A stretch of 64,000 nucleotides of DNA from Streptomyces sporangiiformans (GTDB taxonomy: Bacteria; Actinomycetota; Actinomycetes; Streptomycetales; Streptomycetaceae): contig NZ_VCHX02000182.1 in the NCBI RefSeq assembly GCF_005768555.2, forward strand, positions 20,002 through 84,001, in the 5' to 3' direction. Positions within the stretch are counted from its first letter, which is position 1; each line of letters starts with the position of its first letter. This document shows positions 1-8,486 of this stretch, one piece after another. The position numbers and the translations under genes are program-made. The notes beneath the pieces are model-generated. The model saw only the letters and a program-made list of their open reading frames with translations, made no database searches and had not been told where the DNA came from.

Positions 1-2317
1 GAGCCCGCTCACGGTCTGGCGGACCGGGTACGAGCTGGGCCGCCGGGTACGTGATCTGCTCGGCGTCCCCGGGGCGCGCCGGGCCGTGGTGCTCGGGTAC
101 GCCGAGACGGCCACGGGCCTCGGCCACTCCGTCGCGGACGGCCTGGGCCTCGCGCCCTACCTGCACTCCACGCGACGCCCCGTCGACGGCGTCGAGCGGG
201 CGGGCGGCTTCGAGGAGTCCCACTCCCACGCCACCTCGCATCTGCTGCTGCCGGAGAAGCCCGGCCTGCTCGCGGGCGACGGGGCGCTGGTGCTCGTGGA
301 CGACGAGTTCTCCACGGGCAACACCGTGCTCAACACGATCCGCGCGCTGCACGAGCGCTACCCGCGCGAGCACTACGTGATCGTGGCGCTCGTCGACATG
401 CGCTCCCCGGCGGACCGGGGCCGCCTCGACGAGTTCGCCCGCGAGATCGGCGCTCGTGTGGACCTGGTGGCGGCCGCCTCGGGCACCGTACGACTGCCCG
501 ACGGCATACTCGCCAAGGGCCAGGCCCTGGTCGCCGAGCACGAGCAGCAGCACGAGAACGGGATGGCGGCCTCGGCCCCCGCACCGCTTCCGGAGCCCGG
601 CACGGTCGCCCGCGTGGAGCTCGGCTGGCCGCGCGGGCTGCCCGACGGCGGACGGCACGGCTTCACTCCCGAGCACCGCGCACAGCTGGAGGGCGCCCTG
701 CCCGCGATGGCCGCGCGGCTCGCGGACGCCCTTCCGGAAGACGCCCGCCGCATCCTCGTCCTCGGCTTCGAGGAGCTGATGTACGCGCCGCTGCGGCTCG
801 GCGTCGCGCTGGAGAAGCTGAAGCCGGCCGACACCGAGATCCGCTACTCGACGACGACCCGTTCCCCGGTGCTCGCCCTCGACGACCCCGGCTACGCGAT
901 ACGCAGCCGCCTCGTCTTCCCCGCCCACGACACCCCCGGCGACGGCCCCGGCGAGCGCTACGCCTACAACGTCGCGGGCGCCGGCTTCGACGCCGTCGTC
1001 GCCGTGGTCGACTCGGTGGCCGACACCGCCGAACTGCACGCCCCCGACGGCCTGCTGGCGCGGCTCGCCGCACACACCCCGAGCGTGCTGCTCGCCGTCG
1101 TCCCCTCGTACGTCCCAGCGTGCGCGCCTGTTGAGCCGAACCCCTCCGAAAGGCCCTCGATGCTGCCCGAGCCCCTCCGCGGCCCCGACTTCTCCTCGTA
1201 CGCCCCGGACGAGGTCGGCTGGCTGCTGCAGGACCTCTCGGACACGCGGCTCGAGGCCCCCACCGAGGAGCGCGAGGAGGCGATCCAGAGCGGTGGCGCG
1301 CACTACGCGGAGTCGCTGCCGGTTGAGTACCAGCCGAGCGCCCAGTACCAGGAACTGTTCCGCGCCGCGCTGGACGCCTCGGCCGCGCGCATCGCCCAGG
1401 CCGTGGGCGCCGTCACGGAGACGGTGCTGGCGGAGCGGTCACCGCGACCCGTCCTGGTGTCGCTCGCCCGCGCGGGCACCCCCATCGGCATCCTGATGCG
1501 CCGCTGGGCCAAGGTCCGGCACGGGCTGGACCTCCCTCACTACGCCGTCTCCATCGTGCGTGGGCGTGGCATCGACGCGAACGCGCTGCGCTGGCTGGCC
1601 GCCCACCACGACCCGGCCGACGTCGTGTTCCTGGACGGCTGGACGGGCAAGGGCGCCATCACCCGTGAACTCGCCCAGGCGCTTGAGGAGTTCGAGGACT
1701 CCGACGGCATCACCGGCTTCGACCCGGAGATCGCCGTGCTCGCCGATCCCGGCTCGTGCGTCCGCACCTACGGCACCCGCGAGGACTTCCTCATCCCCTC
1801 CGCCTGCCTCAACTCCACCGTGTCCGGGCTCATCTCACGTACCGTGCTGCGCGCGGACCTGGTCGGGGAGCACGACTTCCACGGCGCGAAGTTCTACCGC
1901 GAGCTCGCGGACGCGGACGTCTCCGCCGACTTCCTGGACGCCGTGTCCGACCGCTTCGGCGAGGTCGGCGAGGCGGTCGGCACCCAGGTCAAGGAGTTGC
2001 TCTCGACGGACCGCAGCCCCACCTGGGAGGGCTGGGCGGCAGTCGAGAGGATCAGCGAGGAGTACGGGATCCACGACGTGAACCTCGTCAAGCCGGGCGT
2101 CGGTGAGACGACCCGCGTGCTGCTGCGCCGCGTCCCGTGGCGCATCCTCGCCCGCGCGGGAGCGGGCGCCGACCTGGACCACGTACGCCTGCTCGCCGAG
2201 CAGCGCGGCGTGCCCGTCGAGGAGGTGGCCGAACTCCCGTACACCTGCGTCGGGTTGATCCACCCCAAGTACACCCGGGGAGCGACCGGCGCCGACGGCA
2301 GGGCGGTGACGGTCTGA
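1..2317 (+). CDS. Ter-type phosphoribosyltransferase-TRSP-StiP-PELOTA fusion protein (5' end outside window)
   Basis: The frame is open from the first bases, so the true start lies upstream; at least 771 residues are present. Four domains follow one another. The first is a phosphoribosyltransferase with the PRPP-loop motif VLVDDEFSTGNT (codons near 291-325). The second is a TRSP domain, named for the TRSP tetrapeptide seen in TTTRSPVL near 850. The third is a StiP-type cysteine protease/PRTase-like region with LVSLARAGTP and FLDGWTGKG. The last is a C-terminal PELOTA-type RNA-binding domain (VPWRILARAG, LPYTCVGLIHPKYTRG). These families occur together in tellurium/stress 'Ter' operons; the reaction is not established. 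A HAD phosphatase gene follows with a 1-base overlap, so both are probably translated together. Domain assignment is from remembered motifs. Confidence 0.85.
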   Translation, partial: SPLTVWRTGYELGRRVRDLLGVPGARRAVVLGYAETATGLGHSVADGLGLAPYLHSTRRPVDGVERAGGFEESHSHATSHLLLPEKPGLLAGDGALVLVDDEFSTGNTVLNTIRALHERYPREHYVIVALVDMRSPADRGRLDEFAREIGARVDLVAAASGTVRLPDGILAKGQALVAEHEQQHENGMAASAPAPLPEPGTVARVELGWPRGLPDGGRHGFTPEHRAQLEGALPAMAARLADALPEDARRILVLGFEELMYAPLRLGVALEKLKPADTEIRYSTTTRSPVLALDDPGYAIRSRLVFPAHDTPGDGPGERYAYNVAGAGFDAVVAVVDSVADTAELHAPDGLLARLAAHTPSVLLAVVPSYVPACAPVEPNPSERPSMLPEPLRGPDFSSYAPDEVGWLLQDLSDTRLEAPTEEREEAIQSGGAHYAESLPVEYQPSAQYQELFRAALDASAARIAQAVGAVTETVLAERSPRPVLVSLARAGTPIGILMRRWAKVRHGLDLPHYAVSIVRGRGIDANALRWLAAHHDPADVVFLDGWTGKGAITRELAQALEEFEDSDGITGFDPEIAVLADPGSCVRTYGTREDFLIPSACLNSTVSGLISRTVLRADLVGEHDFHGAKFYRELADADVSADFLDAVSDRFGEVGEAVGTQVKELLSTDRSPTWEGWAAVERISEEYGIHDVNLVKPGVGETTRVLLRRVPWRILARAGAGADLDHVRLLAEQRGVPVEEVAELPYTCVGLIHPKYTRGATGADGRAVTV

Positions 2318-3120
2318 TGACGGTACTGGTGGCAAGCGACCTCGACCGCACGCTCATCTACTCCGCCGCCGCCCTGGCGCTGACCATGCCGGACGAGCGG
2401 GCGCCCCGGCTGCTCTGCGTCGAGGTGCACGAGAGCAAGCCGCTGTCGTACATGACCGAGACCGCGGCCGGACTGCTCACCGAACTCGGCGACGCGGCCG
2501 TCTTCGTGCCGACCACGACCCGCACCCGCAAGCAGTACCAGCGCATCCAACTGCCGGGCCCGGCCCCGAAGTACGCGATCTGCGCCAACGGCGGCCACCT
2601 CCTCGTGGACGGTGTCGCCGATGTCCAGTGGCATGCCCAGGTGACGGAGCGCCTCGCCCGCGAGTGCGCCCCACTGGCCGAGGTGCGCGCGCACATGACG
2701 GCCACCGCCGACCCGGCCTGGGTGCGCAAGCACCGCGTCGCCGAGGACCTCTTCGCGTACGACGTCGTCGAACGCGCGCTGCTCCCCGAGGACTGGGTGA
2801 AGGAACTGGCCGTGTGGGCGGAGAACCGCGGCTGGACGGTCTCCCTCCAGGGCCGCAAGATCTACGCCGTACCGCAGCCGCTCACCAAGAGCGCCGCGAT
2901 GCGCGAGATCGCCCGCCGCACCGGAGCCGAGCTCACCCTCGCGGCCGGCGACTCGCTGCTCGACGCCGACCTGCTGCTCGCCGCGGACCGCGGCTGGCGC
3001 CCGGGCCACGGCGAGCTCGCCGACGCCGGGTGGGTGGCGCCCACGACCACCGCCCTTCCGGAACGGGGTGTCGCCGCCGGCGAGCGGATTCTGCGGGAGT
3101 TCCTGCGGGCGGCTCGGTAG
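2317..3120 (+). CDS. HAD family hydrolase of the Ter stress locus
   Basis: This 267-residue protein has the HAD nucleophile motif ASDLDRTLIY at its N-terminus, a central ICANGGHL segment and the acidic motif AAGDSLLDADLL near the C-terminus, so it should be an Mg-dependent phosphatase. The ATG overlaps the stop of the preceding gene by one base (TGATGA), which fixes the start although the frame stays open upstream. HAD enzymes of this kind are regular partners of the PRTase/StiP proteins in Ter operons, where they are thought to act on a nucleotide-like metabolite. The substrate is unknown. Confidence 0.85.
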   Translation: MTVLVASDLDRTLIYSAAALALTMPDERAPRLLCVEVHESKPLSYMTETAAGLLTELGDAAVFVPTTTRTRKQYQRIQLPGPAPKYAICANGGHLLVDGVADVQWHAQVTERLARECAPLAEVRAHMTATADPAWVRKHRVAEDLFAYDVVERALLPEDWVKELAVWAENRGWTVSLQGRKIYAVPQPLTKSAAMREIARRTGAELTLAAGDSLLDADLLLAADRGWRPGHGELADAGWVAPTTTALPERGVAAGERILREFLRAAR

Positions 3121-3168
3121 GCCAGGACATCCGCAGGCCCGCCTTTTGAGACTGGGCGAGGCGGCTGG

Positions 3169-3399
3169 TCAGCCGCAGCAGCCGCCACCGCAGCAGCCGC
3201 CGCCACCACCGCCGCCCGCCCGGGGTGCGGGCGCGGGCGCCGAGGCCGAGGCCGAGCCGCCGACCGCGACCGTCGACAGGAGCTTCACCGTGTCGTCGTG
3301 GCCGGCGGGGCAGGCCGCGGGGGCGGAGGACTCGGCCATGGGGCGGCTCATCTCGAAGGTGTCGCCGCAGGTCCGACAGCGGTATTCGTAGCGAGGCAT
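3169..3399 (-). CDS. FmdB-type zinc ribbon protein with Gly/Cys tail
   Basis: This 76-residue protein begins MPRYEYRCRTCGDTFE and has a second cysteine at AACPAGHDD, giving the zinc-ribbon core of FmdB-family proteins (putative regulatory proteins). The distal part is low complexity: Ala/Ser/Pro, then seven glycines, then CCGGGCCG at the very end. The four extra cysteines in the tail could bind another metal, but that is inference. A GTG two codons upstream (3405) is an alternative start; the ATG at 3399 matches the usual MPxYEY beginning of the family. Confidence 0.8.
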   Translation of the reverse strand: MPRYEYRCRTCGDTFEMSRPMAESSAPAACPAGHDDTVKLLSTVAVGGSASASAPAPAPRAGGGGGGGCCGGGCCG

Positions 3400-3408
3400 G
3401 AGCACAGG

Positions 3409-3953
3409 TTACCGGGCGGGGCCCCGCTTGCCCTGGGGCAGCGCCCTGGAACGCACGGCCGCTCTGCGGCGTCGCTCGCGTGCGGCCTGTTCGGGGTGGC
3501 GGGCCTGCCAGTAGGGGTTGTCGTGCGGCAGGGCCGAGGTGACGCGGCCGTACATGCCGAAGACCATCAGGAGCAGGCCGACGACAAAGCTGAACAGCAC
3601 GTTCTGCATGTGGAACGCGAGGATATTGAGATCCGTGTCCAGGAGGGCGAGGTTCACGAACCCGCTGAGGATGAAGAGGACTCCGAAGACCATGTTGAGC
3701 GTCGAGGCGAAGTTCCCGCCGATGACCATGCCGACGAAGAGCAGCAGCCCGACGCAGATCGAGAGCACGCTGAGGGCGCCGTTGGTGTTGAGCCCGGCGA
3801 CCCTGTCACCGCCCGTGTCGAAGAAGCCGACCTTGTCGATCAGGCCCAGGATGCCGAAGGCGACAGCACGAGCCCCATCAGACCCGCGCCGATCCGGTAG
3901 ACCGAACTGAGGCGGTGGTCGACGGGCAGATGCTCGTCGAGGCTCATCCGCAT
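3409..3953 (-). pseudogene. DUF4383 membrane protein gene with a frameshift
   Basis: The first 35 or so codons (ATG at 3953 or 3947; MSLDEHLPVDHRL, then SVYRIGAGLMGLVL) and the rest (FGILGLIDKVGFFDTGGD through MVFGMYGRVTSALP) are both typical DUF4383 sequence but lie in different frames. One base appears to be missing near 3864, where GACAGCACGAG on the plus strand would read GACCAGCACGAG in an intact gene. As written, translation stops soon after the frameshift. The intact family members are small four-helix membrane proteins of unknown function, common in actinobacteria. It is either a true pseudogene or a one-base sequencing or assembly error; the absence of any other damage favours an error or a very recent mutation. 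Confidence 0.8.
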
Positions 3954-4068
3954 ACTCGGACTCTTCCTTCAGGACCCTTCCCTGAGGGCTGTTCCTTCAG
4001 GATCCGCCCGCCCCTGCCCGCTCGCCAGCCCTGGCCCGCCGCCGCCCCCCGGCATGACCGCCGGCCGG

Positions 4069-5496
4069 TTACGCTCCGGCCCCGCGCTCCTCACGGATCT
4101 GCGCCACCACGCGGGCCACCGTCCGCCGTACGGCCTCCGTCTCGGTGAGGAAGTGCCAATAGTCGGGGTGGCGCCCCTCCAACGTGCCGATCGCGCGCTC
4201 CAGGCGGGCCACCGAGTCGTCGAGGGGGAGGGCGTGGCGCGGGTCGGGCGTGCTGCGGCCGGCCATCGCCAGGCGCTGGGCGTCGCGGATCGCGAAGCGG
4301 GTGCGGTCGATCTCCTGCTGCGGGTCCTTCGACACCTCGTTCAGCCGCCGCAGCCGGTCGCCCGCCGCGGACACGGCCTCGTCGGTCGTGTTCAGCAGCG
4401 CCCGCACCGTCGACAGCAGTGAGGTCGCGTCCGGCCAGCGCTGCTCGTCACGGGCCGACCGGGCCTCGGTCAGCTTCTGCTCGGCCTGCCGTACGGTCTC
4501 CGCGGCCTGGTCCGGTACGTGCTGCAGGTCCTGCCAGCAGGCAACCGTGAACCGGCGCCGCAGCTCGCTGAGCACCGGCTCGACCTGTCCGGAGCGTGTG
4601 GTGAGGGCCTGGGCGCGGGTGCGCAGCGAGACGAGGCGGCGGTCGATCTCGGCGGCCCGCTCCGGCAGCCGCTCGGCCTCCGCACGCACTGCCTCGGCAT
4701 CGCGCGCGACCCGGTCCGCGCGCTCCAGCGTCTCCGGCACGCCGTGCTGCCCCGCACCCTGGTTGAGCCGGGTCAGCTCGGGGCCGAGGGCGGCGAGCCG
4801 GGCGGCCAGGTCGTCGGCCTTGAGCCCCGATCCCCGTACCGCGTCGAGCGCGTTCGACGCGGCGAGCAGGGCCTGGCGGGCGCGCTCGACGGCCGGGGCG
4901 AGCCGGGCCAGCTGGGTCTCGGCCTTGCCGAGCAGCGGGCCGAGCCCCTCGGCGAACCGGTCCAGCTCCTGCTTGACGCGGCCCAAGTCGTCCTTGGCCT
5001 TGGTCAGCTCCGTGCGCGCCTGGGCCGCGACGGAGGCCTCCAGGTCGTCGCGGTCGAGGTCATGGGCGTCGACCGCGTTGATGTACACGTGGCTGACCTC
5101 GTCGATACGACGGCCCAGCGCGTCGAAGTCGGAGACCGCGCGCCGGGCCGCGGGGGAGCCGTCGACGGCCGTGATGGTCTCGATCGAGATCCGAAGATCG
5201 CGCTGCGCGGTGTCGAGTTCGTAGAACGCGGCCGCGGCGGCGTCCTTCGCCGCCTGCGCCTCGGCCCGCTGGCTCTCGGAGCGTCCGCCGAACCACCGCC
5301 GGGTGCCGCCGCCGGCGAACGCGGCGGGCAGGGTGAGCGCGAGCAGCGGGAGCGGGAGGAGCACCAGGGTCAGCAGGTCACGAGCGACTCCGCGCGGCCT
5401 GGTGGACCTCGCGGGCGCGAAACCGGCACGGTGGCGAGGTAGTTCCTGTGCGCATGGCACAAACGGCGTGTACGGCTGCGAAGGTGTCGCCGTCAC
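4069..5496 (-). CDS. Membrane-anchored coiled-coil protein
   Basis: A 475-residue protein of unknown function. A basic N-terminus is followed by one hydrophobic segment (about residues 40-62, LLTLVLLPLPLLALTLPAAF). The rest is a long Ala/Glu/Arg/Leu-rich helical region with heptad-like spacing, probably coiled coil facing away from the N-terminal side. It starts with GTG behind a GGGAGAGG ribosome site. No catalytic motif is visible. It resembles conserved Streptomyces membrane proteins without an assigned role; a structural or septation-related role would be a guess. Confidence 0.75.
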   Translation of the reverse strand: MTATPSQPYTPFVPCAQELPRHRAGFAPARSTRPRGVARDLLTLVLLPLPLLALTLPAAFAGGGTRRWFGGRSESQRAEAQAAKDAAAAAFYELDTAQRDLRISIETITAVDGSPAARRAVSDFDALGRRIDEVSHVYINAVDAHDLDRDDLEASVAAQARTELTKAKDDLGRVKQELDRFAEGLGPLLGKAETQLARLAPAVERARQALLAASNALDAVRGSGLKADDLAARLAALGPELTRLNQGAGQHGVPETLERADRVARDAEAVRAEAERLPERAAEIDRRLVSLRTRAQALTTRSGQVEPVLSELRRRFTVACWQDLQHVPDQAAETVRQAEQKLTEARSARDEQRWPDATSLLSTVRALLNTTDEAVSAAGDRLRRLNEVSKDPQQEIDRTRFAIRDAQRLAMAGRSTPDPRHALPLDDSVARLERAIGTLEGRHPDYWHFLTETEAVRRTVARVVAQIREERGAGA

Positions 5497-5570
5497 ATCC
5501 CTCTCCCGTGCTGTGGTCCGCCCTGCCCGGTGTCATTCTCCCACCAGGTAAGGACGAACACACGGGCCGG

Positions 5571-6386
5571 TTAGTTCGCGGTACGCACCGTGACTTTCCC
5601 GTCCTGCGTGTGGGCGGACACCACGTGCGAGCTGCGCTCGTCCCGGGGCACGGACACCTCCACGCCCCCGTCGTCGGTCTCCGTCGTCACGCGGTACGTC
5701 GCGTCCGGCAGCCCGATGGTGATGGAACCGTCCTGGCTGCGCGAGGCGATCCGGTCCGGTACGGCGGCGAGGTCGAGCCGTATGGCGCCGTCCTGAGTGT
5801 TCACGTCCACGCGTCGGGAGCCGACCTCGGTCGCGGTGACCGAACCGTCGGAGGTGTGCAGCTGCAGGGGTCCGCTGGAGTCCTCGACGTGGACGGAACC
5901 GTCGTCGGTACGGATGTCGAGCGGCTTCTCGAAGCCCCGGGCCCGCACACTGCCGTCCTTGTCCCTCACCGTGACCGCGATGCCGCGAGGCACCTCGATC
6001 CGGTGCTTGGCCGAGCAGTCGGCGATCATTCCGGAGCACTTCAACCGGAGCGTGAGCGTGTCGTCCTTCATCGCCCAGGTCACCTCGGGGTCGTCGCCGA
6101 CGACGACGCTGCCCTTGAACCACCGGGTGACCTCGACCTTGTCGACGTCCGCGGGGACCAGTTCGAGCGCGGAGTCGTCGGAGTCGACGGTCAGCGTGCG
6201 GCCGCTGAGCGCGAAGGACCGCTGCTCGGGTTCGTCGTCGTCCCCGGCACTGGCGCCGCATCCCGAGGCGAGCAGCGTGACGGCGGCGACGGCCGCGATG
6301 GCCGTGGCGGAACGCCGAACGTGAGCGGACCGGCGAACGCGAGTGGGACGGCGAACGCGAGTGGGACGGCGCATATGAGTGGTCAC
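5571..6386 (-). CDS. DUF4097 family lipoprotein
   Basis: A 271-residue protein with a lipoprotein signal: a basic Arg-rich N-terminus, a hydrophobic stretch and the lipobox LLASGC near residue 35. The remainder is a repetitive beta-strand pattern (DGSVRARG, DGSVHVED, DGSVTATE, DGAIRLDL, DGSITIGL, DGGVEVSV) typical of the DUF4097 beta-helix. Function is unknown; it should sit outside the membrane as a lipid-anchored protein. The GTG at 6386 is chosen because AGGGGGAG lies six bases upstream, whereas earlier in-frame starts have no such site. The N-terminus contains a tandem RRPTRV repeat encoded by near-identical 18-bp units (about 6315-6366). Confidence 0.85.
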   Translation of the reverse strand: MTTHMRRPTRVRRPTRVRRSAHVRRSATAIAAVAAVTLLASGCGASAGDDDEPEQRSFALSGRTLTVDSDDSALELVPADVDKVEVTRWFKGSVVVGDDPEVTWAMKDDTLTLRLKCSGMIADCSAKHRIEVPRGIAVTVRDKDGSVRARGFEKPLDIRTDDGSVHVEDSSGPLQLHTSDGSVTATEVGSRRVDVNTQDGAIRLDLAAVPDRIASRSQDGSITIGLPDATYRVTTETDDGGVEVSVPRDERSSHVVSAHTQDGKVTVRTAN

Positions 6387-6615
6387 GGTGGGCTCCCCCT
6401 GTCTCGGGCGCCCTCGACCGTACGGACGACCGTACGGATGGCTGGGACGCTCTTCGACCGTACGGAGGCGGGGCGAGCGGCGGGATCCGGAGCACTCCCG
6501 AATCAGGGGTGGGGTAAACCCCCGTACCCGTTGTCGGCAGCGCCGGCGCCTCATTTGGGGCCGATACGGGTTTGCGGGGCACTGCCCCGGGCAATGTAGG
6601 CTGTCGACTCGTCCC

Positions 6616-6690
6616 GGGCACGTAGCTCAGTGGTAGAGCGCCGCCCTTACAAGGCGGATGTCGGCGGTTCGAAACCGTCCGTGCCCACCA
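6616..6690 (+). tRNA. tRNA-Val (anticodon UAC), CCA encoded
   Basis: A full cloverleaf can be drawn. The acceptor stem GGGCACG (6616-6622) pairs with CGTGCCC (6680-6686). The D arm is GCTC/GAGC, and the anticodon stem CCGCC/GGCGG encloses the loop CTTACAA with anticodon TAC at 6648-6650. The T arm has GGTTCGAAACC. Discriminator A is followed by an encoded CCA (6688-6690). It lies alone between a lipoprotein gene and a hypothetical gene, with no integrase beside it. Confidence 0.95.
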
Positions 6691-6811
6691 GTTCCAGGAC
6701 GTGAGAAAGGCCCAGCTCGGCGGGTGTGCACCCGGAGACCTGGGCCTTGGTCTTTCTCGGCCGGCCGGTGGCGGCGTGCCACTTGAGCCGTGCCACTGAG
6801 GAGGAGGGGCC

Positions 6812-7375
6812 ATGCCTGCCGAGGGGCGGTTCCGGGCGAGCGGGTGGCGAGGGCGCGAGGTGGAGATACCGCGCCTCGAGGGGCAGCGGGGGCCCGCGCT
6901 CCTGGAGTTCAAGGGGGGGCTGACCACCTCGTTCAAGGTGTCCGCGCTGTACCGGTCGGCGACCCGGAAGATCCACGGCGACGCGCTGCTGTATTCGTAC
7001 GGGCCCAGGGCGCGACGGGTGCTGCTGCCCGCGCGGTACAACCGGGTGGCGATCCGCCGCGTGAAGCCGAGCCACACCTCGGGGACCGGATTCTCCCGCT
7101 GGCACCTGCGGACGTTGGAGGTCGCCGACCTGCCGAAGCTGGTGGACACGCTGGCAGGCAAGCACGAGACGCTCGTGTACTTCGACGGCAGTGCCCGCGT
7201 GTCGTTCGCCTGGCTGGGAGACACCGAATACGGAGAGCTCCACTTCACGCCCGAAGGCGGGGGCGAATCCCGAGAGCTGACCCGGCGCGGCCACATCCGC
7301 GGCACGGTCGTGATTCCGGGCGAAGGCTTCCTGGCCGTCCGCCACTGCGATCAGTGGACGCTGGAACGGCGGTAG
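6812..7375 (+). CDS. Conserved hypothetical protein
   Basis: A 187-residue soluble protein with a strong ribosome site (GAGGAGG) ahead of its ATG. It is rich in charged and aromatic residues with alternating beta-strand character (ALLEFKGGLTTSFKVSALY, TVVIPGEGFLAVRHCDQWTL) and has no signal peptide or membrane segment. I recognise no domain or catalytic motif. It stands directly downstream of the valine tRNA and ends seven bases before the convergent gene at 7382. Confidence 0.7.
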   Translation: MPAEGRFRASGWRGREVEIPRLEGQRGPALLEFKGGLTTSFKVSALYRSATRKIHGDALLYSYGPRARRVLLPARYNRVAIRRVKPSHTSGTGFSRWHLRTLEVADLPKLVDTLAGKHETLVYFDGSARVSFAWLGDTEYGELHFTPEGGGESRELTRRGHIRGTVVIPGEGFLAVRHCDQWTLERR

Positions 7376-7381
7376 CGACCG

Positions 7382-7741
7382 TCACACCGGCTCCTCGTCC
7401 CCGCGAGGTCCCTCCTCCGCCTCGTGCGCGTGCTTGAGGCTCATCCGTGCGTCCACCTTCTCCGCGGTCGCGACCTCGGCCCAGAAGCGGTGGCAGGTCA
7501 CGAAGACCGCCAGCTCGCGTTCGCGCTCTCGGAGCTTCTCCACTTCGGCCTGTTCGTCGGCGGACCAGCCGGGCGACGCGGGGCGCTCCACCTTGCGCCA
7601 GCCGGCGTCGTCACTGAAGCCGTCGAGCGGCTCGACCGACCAGGGGAGCCGCTTCAGCAGGGCCAGAAGCTCGGCCCGGACCTGATGCAGTTCCTCCTGA
7701 CCAGCCAGGAGGTCACTCGGGAAGTCATAGGTCGCAGCCAC
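7382..7741 (-). CDS. Conserved hypothetical protein
   Basis: A 119-residue soluble, mostly helical protein of unknown function, beginning at a GTG (MAATYDFPSDLLAGQEELHQ). The central part has the pattern LLKRLPWSVEPLDGF and a helical segment with ADEQAEVEKLRERERELAVF. It resembles small conserved actinobacterial proteins without assigned role. It is convergent with the preceding gene and the next gene is divergent, so it is probably transcribed alone. Confidence 0.65.
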   Translation of the reverse strand: MAATYDFPSDLLAGQEELHQVRAELLALLKRLPWSVEPLDGFSDDAGWRKVERPASPGWSADEQAEVEKLRERERELAVFVTCHRFWAEVATAEKVDARMSLKHAHEAEEGPRGDEEPV

Positions 7742-7969
7742 GCGGCAATGCTACGCCTGTTCGAATTTGGGATGCGAGTTTCTTGGGGGACTTCACGCGA
7801 ACTGTGACCGAGCGACCCCGCGCCCGCCGGGGTCCTCGGTGGGAAGCCGGGGCACCCCCGCGTGCTCGGTGAAAAGATTTTCCGGGGCAGTTGTCGATCC
7901 CGTCGTCGCCCGCTCGACGCATGGGTGAGAGGCGGGGAGAGACCCCGTCCGTTCGATCGAGGAGTCACC

Positions 7970-8326
7970 ATGCCGCGTTTTCTGACGATGGTCCGCATCG
8001 ACGAGCAGAGCATGCCCGCGGAGGGGCCGGGTCCCGAGTTCGAGGAGCGCATGGGCGCGCTGCTCGAGGAGATCACCAAGGCCGGGGTCATGCTGGACAC
8101 GGCCGGGCTCACGCCGACTGCGGAGGGCACCCGGGTCACCTGGTCCGGGGGCCGGTTCAGTCAGGTCGACGGGCCGTTCACCGAGTCCAAGGAAGTGATC
8201 GGCGGCTACGCCATCACCCAGTGCAAGGACAAGGCCGAGGCCCTGGAGTGGACGAAGCGGTTCCTGCAGATCCACCCGGAGGAGTGGACCGTCACGGTCG
8301 AGGTCCGCGAGATCGCCGAGGGCTGA
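7970..8326 (+). CDS. YciI/DGPF-domain protein
   Basis: A 118-residue protein with the hallmark YCII-related motif DGPFTESKEVIGGYAI around residues 63-78. Such proteins form ferredoxin-like dimers; several are encoded beside ECF sigma factors, but no sigma factor gene is next to this one. The ATG at 7970 follows GAGGAG by six bases and matches the normal beginning of the family (MPRFLTMVRID). No reaction can be assigned. Confidence 0.88.
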   Translation: MPRFLTMVRIDEQSMPAEGPGPEFEERMGALLEEITKAGVMLDTAGLTPTAEGTRVTWSGGRFSQVDGPFTESKEVIGGYAITQCKDKAEALEWTKRFLQIHPEEWTVTVEVREIAEG

Positions 8327-8347
8327 CCGCTCAGGTCACTGCAGAAC

Positions 8348-8394
8348 GGGTCGCGTTGCGACCCGCCCGAGGGGGAGGCGGTTCTCCCTCGGGC
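8348..8394 (+). terminator. Double-hairpin terminator after the YciI gene
   Basis: Two GC-rich hairpins follow the stop codon. The first has a perfect 7-bp stem at 8348-8354/8358-8364 with a 3-base loop. The second pairs about 8365-8376 with 8383-8394 with one mismatch. There is no U-tract, as is common in Streptomyces. Confidence 0.6.
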
Positions 8395-8486
8395 GGCGGA
8401 CCCGGGTCCTTCCGGCAGGCGATCCGGGCGCCCCGTACGGCTGGGACCTTCGATGGGGAAGAGTCCGCCGGACCGGAGGACCGTTC

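Noticed and set aside
1894..3009. 371-codon minus-strand frame across the Ter genes
   Set aside because: It runs antisense through two genes with clear motifs and has no motif or ribosome site of its own.
6616..6690. tRNA-Val as an attachment site of an integrated element
   Set aside because: No integrase gene or second copy of the tRNA 3' end occurs in the window.
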